From positions 1-10,719 of the forward strand of contig JAKFER010000200.1 in the NCBI GenBank assembly GCA_036675565.1: DNA of 10,719 bases, given 5' to 3'. The stretch's first letter is position 1. Each line of letters starts with the position of its first letter. The notes beneath the pieces were generated by a model. The model made no database searches, was not told where the DNA came from, and saw only the letters and a program-made list of their open reading frames with translations. This DNA comes from JACCYQ01 sp036675565 (lineage in GTDB: Bacteria; Bacteroidota; Bacteroidia; Chitinophagales; Chitinophagaceae). Below are positions 1 through 6,211 of the stretch, piece after piece. A program made the translations under genes and the position numbers.

Positions 1-1
1 A

Positions 2-1720
2 TTTACGGAAAGAGCGGTATTAACATCCAGGGTATTAAATTCCAAAAAAGATGATGAAAATGCACAAAAATATAAGGACTATTTTGAATTCAGTGAAGCG
101 CTTGCATCCAGTCCATCACATCGCATAATGGCTATTCGTCGCGGAGAGAAGGAAGGGTTTTTGATCATGGAAATTTCTATTGAAAAGGAAACTGCTATTG
201 TCGCATTAAAAGAAATCTTTGTTCAATCATCATCATCTTCTTCCCAACAAGTATTAATAGCTATAGAAGATAGTTATAATCGTTTACTGAAATCATCAAT
301 CGAAAATGAATTCAGGATGTTGAGTAAAACAAAAGCAGATGAAGAAGCCATTCATGTTTTTGCAGAAAATCTCCGGCAATTATTATTAGCATCTCCCTTA
401 GGACCCAAAAGGATCCTGGCAATAGATCCGGGTTATCGTACAGGATGTAAAGTAGTTTGTTTGGATGAACAAGGTACCTTTTTACATTATGTAACCATAT
501 TCCCGCATTCACCGCAAAATGAATGGCAGCAGGCTTCTTCAACAATAAAGCAATTGGTTTCTAAATTTAATATTGAAGCCATTGGTTATGGAAATGGTAC
601 GGCAAGTAAGGAAACTGACAAACTTGTTCGCAGCATAGAATTTGAAAAACCTGTTTCCATTTTTATGGTGAATGAGAGCGGTGCTTCTATTTATTCTGCA
701 AGTGAAGTGGCAAGAGAAGAATTTCCTGAACAGGATGTTACGGTAAGAGGGGCAATCAGTATAGGCAGAAGATTACTTGATCCTTTGAGTGAGTTGGTTA
801 AGATCGATGCTAAAAGCATTGGTGTTGGACAATACCAGCACGATGTAAATCAAACCAGGTTAAAAGAATCATTGGACGGTGTTGTTGAGAGTTGCGTAAA
901 CTTTGTGGGTGTTGATGTAAATACGGCGAGTAAACACCTGCTTACTTATGTTTCTGGACTCAGTTCAACGCTGGCAAAAAATATAGTGGAATACCGTGCT
1001 AAGAATGGCGGAATTAAAAGCAGGAAAGACCTGTTGAAAGTTTCATTAATGGGCCCCAAGACCTTTGAACAATGTGCAGGATTTTTAAGGATTGCCGATG
1101 CGGAGAATCCTTTGGATAATTCAGCGGTGCATCCTGAAAGTTATCCAATTGTTGAAAAGATGGCGGGCCAGTTGGGATGTACAGTAAGAGACTTGATTAA
1201 GCAGCCAGATATCCGTAAAAAAATTAACCCGGCAGATTTCGTTTCAGAAACTGCGGGAACTTTTACTATTCGTGATATTTTAAATGAATTAGAAAAACCT
1301 GGCCGTGATCCGCGTTCGCCAATAGAAGAATTTCGTTTTGCGGAAGGAGTTGCATCGATGGAAGATCTTATACCAGGTATGAAAGTGCCGGGCATTGTAA
1401 CCAATATCACCAACTTCGGCGCTTTTGTAGATGTGGGTGTAAAACAGGATGGCCTGGTGCATATTTCACATATGTGTAACCGTTATATCAGCGATCCCAA
1501 TGAAGTTGTTAAGTTGGGTCAGAAAGTGATGGTAACAGTTGTAGAAGTGGATGCTTCGCGGAAAAGAATTGCACTTTCAATGAAAGAACAGGTCGAAAAT
1601 AAAGAGGTTGTTCAAAGACAGCATTCAAATCAATCAAACAAAAAAAGAATGCCCGAAAAAGTTTCTTCGAATCCTTTCCAGGATAAGCTGATGGAATTAA
1701 AAAAGAAGTTTAAAGATTAA
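2..1720 (+). CDS. tex: Tex-family transcription accessory / S1 RNA-binding protein, 5' partial
   Basis: The gene is cut by the window start. The frame is open from base 2 and reads FTERAVLTSRVLN, then KYKDYFEFSEALASSPSHR, before the first ATG at 128. This is the conserved Tex core, so that ATG is internal. The visible 572 codons compare with about 720-790 in the family, so roughly 150-200 residues are missing. Domains in order: the YqgF/RNase H-like fold, with AIDPGYRTG near 419-445 and running to about 800; a helix-hairpin-helix region near 905-1095 (VGVDVNTAS, LAKNIVEYR); and a C-terminal S1 RNA-binding domain near 1369-1590 (GIVTNITNFGAFVDVGV, DGLVHISHM). A basic Lys-rich tail follows. Tex is a cytoplasmic nucleic-acid-binding protein linked to transcription and stress tolerance; its exact role here is not visible. 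A six-Ser tract lies near 226-243. Family identification is very secure. Confidence 0.96.
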   Translation, partial: FTERAVLTSRVLNSKKDDENAQKYKDYFEFSEALASSPSHRIMAIRRGEKEGFLIMEISIEKETAIVALKEIFVQSSSSSSQQVLIAIEDSYNRLLKSSIENEFRMLSKTKADEEAIHVFAENLRQLLLASPLGPKRILAIDPGYRTGCKVVCLDEQGTFLHYVTIFPHSPQNEWQQASSTIKQLVSKFNIEAIGYGNGTASKETDKLVRSIEFEKPVSIFMVNESGASIYSASEVAREEFPEQDVTVRGAISIGRRLLDPLSELVKIDAKSIGVGQYQHDVNQTRLKESLDGVVESCVNFVGVDVNTASKHLLTYVSGLSSTLAKNIVEYRAKNGGIKSRKDLLKVSLMGPKTFEQCAGFLRIADAENPLDNSAVHPESYPIVEKMAGQLGCTVRDLIKQPDIRKKINPADFVSETAGTFTIRDILNELEKPGRDPRSPIEEFRFAEGVASMEDLIPGMKVPGIVTNITNFGAFVDVGVKQDGLVHISHMCNRYISDPNEVVKLGQKVMVTVVEVDASRKRIALSMKEQVENKEVVQRQHSNQSNKKRMPEKVSSNPFQDKLMELKKKFKD

Positions 1721-1728
1721 TCAGTAAC

Positions 1729-1761
1729 AAAAAAAAGAACTGCGTAATGGCAGTTTTTTTT
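1729..1761. terminator. Bidirectional intrinsic terminator between tex and tsaD
   Basis: The stem AACTGC (1738-1743) pairs perfectly with GCAGTT (1750-1755) around a 6-nt loop. An 8-A run (1729-1736) lies on the left and an 8-T run (1754-1761) on the right, so the hairpin is followed by a U-tract on both strands. It starts 8 bp after the tex stop. The tsaD stop codon (complement of 1760-1762) overlaps the T run, so one element can end both convergent transcripts. Confidence 0.8.
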
Positions 1762-2773
1762 AATCCCAACTGGCACGGGCATTGGATGTAACTGATAAAG
1801 GAGAAAATTCTTTAGCCAAAAATTTATAGTGACCTGTTATAGCGATCATCGCAGCATTATCGGTGCAATATTCAAACCTGGGTATAAAAGTTTGCCAATT
1901 ATATTTTTCACCCATTTGCTCAAATCCTTTACGCAGGCTGCTGTTAGCGGATACACCACCTGCCAGGCAGATCGTTTTTATGCCGGTTTGTTGAGAAGCT
2001 TTCTTTAATTTATTTAAAAGGATCATAACAATCCTTTCCTGGATAGAGGCGCAAATGTCTGCCAGGTTTTCTTCCACAAAATTTTCATTTTGCTTTTTTT
2101 GTTCCTGCAGAAAATACAGGATAGCTGTTTTTACACCACTAAAACTAAAATCAAGTTCGGGTATCTGGGGTTCGGGAAAACTAAACCGCTGCGGGTTTCC
2201 TTTGCTTGCATATTTATCAATCAGAGGCCCGCCAGGGTAAGGAAGACCCAGCATTTTGGCGGATTTATCAAAGGCTTCACCAGCAGCATCATCAATTGAT
2301 TCACCTATTACTTTCATGTCTGATGGCGAATTACATAAAACGATTTGGGTATGTCCACCACTGACTGTCAAACAGAGGAAAGGAAAAGATGGTTTTGGAT
2401 CATCAATCAGGTTGGCCATAACATGCGCCTGCATATGGTGAACGGCAATTAATGGAATATTCAATGCAAGGGAAAGACTTTTTGCAAATTGAGCACCTAC
2501 TAACAAAGCACCGATCAATCCCGGGGATTGCGTAAAGGCTATAGCATCAAGATCTTCCATCTTGCAGTTTGCTTTACGTAATGCTGTATCAACAACCGGA
2601 ATTATATTTTGCATATGAGCCCGTGATGCAAGTTCCGGAACAACGCCGCCATAACTTTCGTGGACCTGTTGACCGGCAATGGGATTAGAAAGAATTTTTC
2701 CATCGCGGCAAACAGCTGCAGAAGTTTCATCACAGGATGATTCAATTGCTAATATGGTGATATGTTTATTAAT
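1760..2773 (-). CDS. tsaD: tRNA N6-adenosine threonylcarbamoyltransferase TsaD, probable ATT start
   Basis: TsaD transfers threonylcarbamoyl from TC-AMP to A37 of ANN-decoding tRNAs, giving t6A, with TsaB and TsaE as partners. Visible signatures: ILAIESSCDETSAAV at the N-terminus, the metal-binding HHMQAH (family HxxxH, His113 and His117 in this numbering), SGGHTQIVL, DDAAGEAFDKSAKMLGLPYPGGP, FSFSGVKTA, LAGGVSANSSL and CTDNAAMIA. The first ATG (2614) would delete 53 conserved residues, including the ESSCDE nucleotide-binding segment, so it is not the start. In-frame sequence is open upstream to a TAA at 2786-2788 but contains no ATG, GTG or TTG. ATT at 2771-2773 gives (M)NKHITILAIESSC and 337 residues, the E. 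coli length, so it is preferred; the adjacent ATA and a sequencing error are alternatives. The gene lies 46 bp downstream of the permease gene and may be co-transcribed with it. Confidence 0.95.
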   Translation of the reverse strand: MNKHITILAIESSCDETSAAVCRDGKILSNPIAGQQVHESYGGVVPELASRAHMQNIIPVVDTALRKANCKMEDLDAIAFTQSPGLIGALLVGAQFAKSLSLALNIPLIAVHHMQAHVMANLIDDPKPSFPFLCLTVSGGHTQIVLCNSPSDMKVIGESIDDAAGEAFDKSAKMLGLPYPGGPLIDKYASKGNPQRFSFPEPQIPELDFSFSGVKTAILYFLQEQKKQNENFVEENLADICASIQERIVMILLNKLKKASQQTGIKTICLAGGVSANSSLRKGFEQMGEKYNWQTFIPRFEYCTDNAAMIAITGHYKFLAKEFSPLSVTSNARASWD

Positions 2774-2819
2774 TATCTTTTTAATTTATCAGTTATTGGT
2801 AGCTGTTAGCAAAAAAAAT

Positions 2820-4073
2820 TTAACTCCGGATGGCAACAACCGGGTCAAGGCGTGAAGCTTTGTATGCAGGGATGATGCCAGCAAGAATTCCCACCAGGAT
2901 GCAAATTACAATGGCCAGTATCATATTTCCGGTTGAAATAAAAATAGGGAAATCAAACGCTATCGATATAACCTTGGTTAAAATAAATACCAGTAAAATG
3001 CCCATCAATCCCCCAATAATGCATAAAAAGGCACTTTCCAATAAAAACTCAGTAAGTATGATCCTTGGTTTAGCGCCAATCGCTTTCTTCAATCCAATCT
3101 GGGAGGTTCTTTCTTTCACAGTAACAAACATGATATTGGCAACCCCGAACATTCCTACGATCAAACTTAATAAAGCAATGGCCCAACCGCCAATATTAAT
3201 ACTGGCAAAAGCTTCACTCATTTGTTCACTCATGTCATTGATATCATTCAATGCAAAATCATCTTCGGCCATCGGGCTTAATTTATGAATGGCTCGCATA
3301 GATCCTCGCAGTTCATCGATCAGCTCTTTGCTTGATGTAGTCTCAAACCCCTGAACCATTATAAATGGATTAGCCCTTCTTTCATCCATAATATTACGGG
3401 CATATTTGTAAGGCATAATGATGCTTTGATCAAATTGCCAGCCACCGATATTAATACCACTGCTTCCTTGTTTTTTTATAACTCCTACAACCTGGAACTT
3501 TTTGCCCCGAATGGTTACGTGTTTACCCAGTGCAACTTCCGGTGTTGAAAAAAGATTTTCTGCTATCTCATTGCCTATTACAACGGTATTGATACCTTGT
3601 TCAAATTCAGCATCTGAAATGTAACGGCCTTCCTGGATTTCAACAGGCTGTATTTTATTAAAATCTTTGGTTATGCCATAGAGGTTTACACGTAATAAAA
3701 CATTATTCCTGTATTCAACATTATCCTGCGCATCTATTTTAAAAGCAACATATTTAGCACTTGGTGCTCTTTCCTGGATAGCCTCCAGTTCATCATATTT
3801 TGGGTTGGGTCTTTTTTGATACTTCCACCACGGATAATCAGGGCCACCACCACCCCAATCCCATTTATCAACATAAATCGTATTGGTGCCTAATGATTTG
3901 ATTTGGGTTTGAATATTATACTCTAAACTGTTTACTGTAGCTAAAACGCCAATGATGCAAAAAATACCAATGGTAACGCCAAATAAAGAAAGAAATGTGC
4001 GGAGTTTATTCTTCCATAATTCCAACAAAGCAATTTTAAAACTGCTGAAGATAATTTCCAGTGTTCGGCGCAT
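2820..4073 (-). CDS. MacB-like ABC transporter permease (FtsX family)
   Basis: This is an inner-membrane permease subunit of the MacB/FtsX type, 417 residues. It has a cytoplasmic N-terminal helix, a first membrane segment near residues 26-48 (FLSLFGVTIGIFCIIGVLA), a large periplasmic MacB core domain, and three C-terminal membrane segments in the FtsX domain (IGGWAIALLSLIVGMFGVA, then ESAFLCIIGGLMGILLVFI and ILAIVICILVGILAGIIPA), ending in the typical PAYKASRLDPVVAIRS. The periplasmic part carries a Trp/Gly/Pro-rich stretch (WDWGGGGPDYPWW) often seen in Bacteroidota homologues. The chosen start is ATG at 4073 (MRRTLEII); an in-frame TTG at 4094 would add MLPYFCF, less likely because the family begins close to this point. 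No ATPase gene is adjacent, so the partner must be elsewhere. The substrate cannot be told from sequence. tsaD follows on the same strand. Confidence 0.9.
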   Translation of the reverse strand: MRRTLEIIFSSFKIALLELWKNKLRTFLSLFGVTIGIFCIIGVLATVNSLEYNIQTQIKSLGTNTIYVDKWDWGGGGPDYPWWKYQKRPNPKYDELEAIQERAPSAKYVAFKIDAQDNVEYRNNVLLRVNLYGITKDFNKIQPVEIQEGRYISDAEFEQGINTVVIGNEIAENLFSTPEVALGKHVTIRGKKFQVVGVIKKQGSSGINIGGWQFDQSIIMPYKYARNIMDERRANPFIMVQGFETTSSKELIDELRGSMRAIHKLSPMAEDDFALNDINDMSEQMSEAFASINIGGWAIALLSLIVGMFGVANIMFVTVKERTSQIGLKKAIGAKPRIILTEFLLESAFLCIIGGLMGILLVFILTKVISIAFDFPIFISTGNMILAIVICILVGILAGIIPAYKASRLDPVVAIRS

Positions 4074-4197
4074 AAAACAAAAATAAGGAAGCAAAAGCGT
4101 TGTTTGGATTATTTTATACCAGTGGTTATGCTATCAGTATAATTGATAATTTTTTGTTGTATCGGTTAAAATACCGGGAAATATATGCTGATATCTG

Positions 4198-4205
4198 CAA
4201 AACTA
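4198..4205 (-). promoter_or_regulatory. Possible -7 box for the permease gene
   Basis: The minus strand reads TAGTTTTG, matching the Bacteroidota -7 consensus TAnnTTTG. It would give a leader of about 120 nt before the permease ATG. No TTTG or TTG is found at the usual spacing upstream, so this is a weak call from half a promoter. Confidence 0.25.
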
Positions 4206-4249
4206 TTTCCTGCAAAGCATTTTGGCGATTAAGTTTAATGTTATCGGCT

Positions 4250-4257
4250 TAACTTTG
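4250..4257 (+). promoter_or_regulatory. Candidate prfC promoter, -7 box
   Basis: TAACTTTG matches TAnnTTTG exactly and is the only good plus-strand match before prfC. The predicted transcription start is near 4263, giving a leader of about 40 nt. A TTTG at 4221-4224 is 25 bp upstream, longer than the usual 17-20 or so, so the -33 element is doubtful. The box is flanked by CGGC and GCCG, a short inverted repeat that could be chance. Confidence 0.45.
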
Positions 4258-4280
4258 CCGCCATTTAAAAAAGGCTGTAC

Positions 4281-4304
4281 ATGCCCACTTTATCGATAAA
4301 ATAA
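4281..4304 (+). CDS. Seven-codon leader ORF overlapping the prfC start
   Basis: ATG at 4281 opens MPTLSIK and ends at TAA (4302-4304), whose last A is the first base of the prfC ATG (TAATG overlap). The next in-frame triplet is TGA, making a tandem stop. AAGG at 4271-4274 sits 6 nt before this ATG, a Shine-Dalgarno-like sequence, whereas prfC itself has none. It lies downstream of the candidate promoter, so it would be in the prfC leader. Coupled translation or control of RF3 is inference; an ORF this short also occurs by chance. Confidence 0.3.
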   Translation: MPTLSIK

Positions 4305-5887
4305 TGAAATACGCGAATCATATAAATAACAGGAGAACTTTTGCTATCATCTCTCACCCCGATGCTGGTAAAACAACATTAACGGAAAAATTTCTATTAT
4401 TTGGTGGTGCCATTCAGGTTGCCGGTGCTGTTAAAAGCAATAAAATAAAGAAACACGCTACTTCAGATTTTATGGAAATTGAAAGGCAGAGAGGAATTTC
4501 GGTTGCCACTTCCGTTATGAGTTTTGAATATAAAGGAATCCTGATTAACCTCCTCGATACGCCCGGTCACAAAGATTTTGCGGAAGATACTTTCAGAACC
4601 CTTACTGCAGTAGACAGTGTAATATTAGTAGTGGATAGTGTGAATGGTGTTGAAGAGCAAACACGCCGGTTGATGGAAGTCTGCCGTATGCGGGAAACAC
4701 CGGTCATTGTATTTGTCAATAAAATGGACCGGGATGGAAAAAACCGGTTTGATTTATTGGAAGAAATAGAAAAAGAATTATCCATTCACCTGCATCCCAT
4801 GACCTGGCCAATTAACAGTGGTAAGGATTTCAAAGGCGTTTATAATTTGCATAATAAAAATCTTTTACTTTTTTCAGCCCACACAAAGGGCGATGAAGAT
4901 GAATTACCTATCAGTGATTTGGAAGATAAAGTGCTGGATCAGAAATTGGGTGAAAAAGATGCTGCAACGCTCAGGGAAGATGTTGAATTAATTGCCGGTG
5001 TTTATGGTGAATTGAAAAAGGAAGATTATTTATCGGCAAACGTTGCCCCGGTCTTTTTTGGTAGTGCTATTAATAATTTTGGTGTAAAAGAAATGCTGGA
5101 TACTTTTATCCGGATTGCGCCGGTTCCTCAATGCAGACCTACAAGTTTAAGAGAAGTTTGTCCTGGCGAAAATAAATTCAGTGGATTTATATTTAAGATT
5201 CATGCCAATTTAGATCCAAGACATCGCGACCGGATTGCGTTTTTAAGGGTTTGTTCGGGCAGGTTTGAAAGGAACAAATATTACCATCATGTACGCATAG
5301 ATAAGGATGTCCGCTTCAGCAATCCATATTCATTCATGGCTCGTGAAAAAAGTGTTTTGGAAGATGCTTATCCCGGAGATGTTGTGGGTTTATTTGATAC
5401 CGGTAATTTTAAGATCGGAGACACATTAACTGAAGGCGAGGACTTTTATTTTACAGGTATTCCTTCTTTTTCCCCGGAAATTTTTAAAGAAGTACAGAAT
5501 AAAGACCCGATGAAAACCAAGCAATTGGAAAAAGGTTTAATGCAGTTGACGGATGAAGGTGTAGCGCAGTTATTTACACAATTTGGTGGGAATAAAAAGA
5601 TCATTGGATGTGTGGGAGAACTGCAGTTTGAAGTTATTCAATACCGGTTATTGCATGAGTATGGCGCATCTGTGCAGTTCAATTCTTTACCATTTTATAA
5701 AGCTTGTTGGATCACCAGCAAGGATTCAAAAAAACTGGAGGAATTCATCAAATTTAAATCAGCCAATATTGCACATGATAAAGATGGACACCTGGTTTAC
5801 CTGGCGCAGAGTGAATGGTTTTTAAATACTGAAAGGCAAAATAATCCTGAAATTGAATTTCATTTTACCAGCGAAATTCATAAATAA
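4304..5887 (+). CDS. prfC: Peptide chain release factor 3 (RF3)
   Basis: RF3 is a cytoplasmic translational GTPase that recycles RF1 and RF2 from the ribosome after peptide release. The protein is 527 residues, the normal family length. G motifs are intact: P-loop HPDAGKTT (18-25), switch I region with ERQRGISV (60-67), DTPGH (85-89) and NKMD (139-142). SATSVMSF-type and VDSVNGVEEQTR sequences separate RF3 from EF-G and LepA. Domain II and the RF3-specific C-terminal domain follow (NKDPMKTKQLEKGLMQLTDE, GCVGELQFEVIQYRL). The start is ATG at 4304, giving MKYANHINNRRTFAIISHPD, which fits the family well. It is divergent from the permease gene and converges with the zinc-ribbon gene, whose stop is 9 bp away. 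No terminator is evident between them. Confidence 0.97.
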   Translation: MKYANHINNRRTFAIISHPDAGKTTLTEKFLLFGGAIQVAGAVKSNKIKKHATSDFMEIERQRGISVATSVMSFEYKGILINLLDTPGHKDFAEDTFRTLTAVDSVILVVDSVNGVEEQTRRLMEVCRMRETPVIVFVNKMDRDGKNRFDLLEEIEKELSIHLHPMTWPINSGKDFKGVYNLHNKNLLLFSAHTKGDEDELPISDLEDKVLDQKLGEKDAATLREDVELIAGVYGELKKEDYLSANVAPVFFGSAINNFGVKEMLDTFIRIAPVPQCRPTSLREVCPGENKFSGFIFKIHANLDPRHRDRIAFLRVCSGRFERNKYYHHVRIDKDVRFSNPYSFMAREKSVLEDAYPGDVVGLFDTGNFKIGDTLTEGEDFYFTGIPSFSPEIFKEVQNKDPMKTKQLEKGLMQLTDEGVAQLFTQFGGNKKIIGCVGELQFEVIQYRLLHEYGASVQFNSLPFYKACWITSKDSKKLEEFIKFKSANIAHDKDGHLVYLAQSEWFLNTERQNNPEIEFHFTSEIHK

Positions 5888-5896
5888 AAAGATTGA

Positions 5897-6085
5897 TCAG
5901 GATTGACCATCTTCGTTTTCTGTATTAATGAACCCGAAATAATAATCGCATTTCGGGCAGGTAAGTTCAATGGATTCTTCGTGAGAAAATTGTTCCTGTA
6001 ATAAATCCCGCCCTTTTCCCTCCCAATGACAATTAGGGCATTGAAAGTTTTTTTCAAGAATGGAGGGCGTAAAGACAGGTTTCAT
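5897..6085 (-). CDS. Small zinc-ribbon protein of unknown function
   Basis: A 62-residue protein with two CxxC knuckles, CPNC (Cys16 and Cys19) and CPKC (Cys43 and Cys46), spaced 23 residues apart as in a rubredoxin-like zinc ribbon. Between them lies a charged segment with QEQFSHEES; after the second knuckle come DYYFGF and an acidic tail (NTENEDGQS). There is no signal peptide or membrane segment, so it is probably cytoplasmic. I do not recognise a characterised family. The two ordered CxxC pairs and hydrophobic spacing make it a likely real gene despite its size. It lies downstream of purB on the same strand, separated by 126 bp that hold three inverted repeats, so it may have its own control. 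Metal binding is inferred from the Cys pattern; nucleic-acid or protein contact would be guesswork. Confidence 0.75.
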   Translation of the reverse strand: MKPVFTPSILEKNFQCPNCHWEGKGRDLLQEQFSHEESIELTCPKCDYYFGFINTENEDGQS

Positions 6086-6116
6086 GGCTCAAATATCAAA
6101 TTCTTTGAACGAATAG

Positions 6117-6176
6117 AAATACCCATATTAGGGTATTTTCAAACCTGTAAGGGTTTACATTTAGTTAATACTAAAT
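6117..6176. repeat. Three consecutive perfect inverted repeats upstream of the zinc-ribbon gene
   Basis: IR1 is AAATACCC, a 6-nt gap, then GGGTATTT (6117-6138). IR2 is AAACC, a 6-nt gap, then GGTTT (6141-6156); as plus-strand RNA it adds a U-G pair closing a GUAA tetraloop. IR3 is ATTTAGT, a 4-nt gap, then ACTAAAT (6159-6176). Only 2 nt separate neighbours, and the centres are 21 and 19 bp apart, about two helical turns. No clear U-tract follows on either strand, so a simple terminator is not obvious. They could be tandem operator sites or RNA hairpins in the purB 3' end or the zinc-ribbon leader. Confidence 0.6.
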
Positions 6177-6211
6177 TGATTATACATTGACTTTAAAAAG
6201 TAAATCTATGA

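Noticed and set aside
128..130. ATG at 128 as the start of tex
   Set aside because: Conserved Tex sequence continues in frame back to base 2, so this Met is internal and the gene enters from outside the window.
1141..1413. Minus-strand open frame inside tex
   Set aside because: Antisense to strongly conserved Tex coding sequence, with no recognisable domain.
2612..2614. ATG at 2614 as the start of tsaD
   Set aside because: It would remove the conserved ESSCDE segment and about 50 residues that are intact upstream in the same frame.
2811..2822. U-tract on the minus strand after the permease gene as a terminator
   Set aside because: Only a 4-bp CCGG/CCGG stem precedes it, too weak to call a terminator; tsaD follows closely on the same strand.
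2830..3288. 152-codon plus-strand frame opposite the permease gene
   Set aside because: It mirrors the hydrophobic coding of the permease on the other strand and has no family signature or start context.
4074..4094. TTG at 4094 as the permease start, and TATTTTTG (minus strand, 4078-4085) as its promoter
   Set aside because: The seven extra residues are not family-like. The box directly abuts the ATG and has TTTG only 6 bp upstream, far too close for a -33 element.
4163..4176. CGGT-6-ACCG inverted repeat
   Set aside because: A 4-bp stem with no adjoining U-tract or promoter relation; expected by chance.
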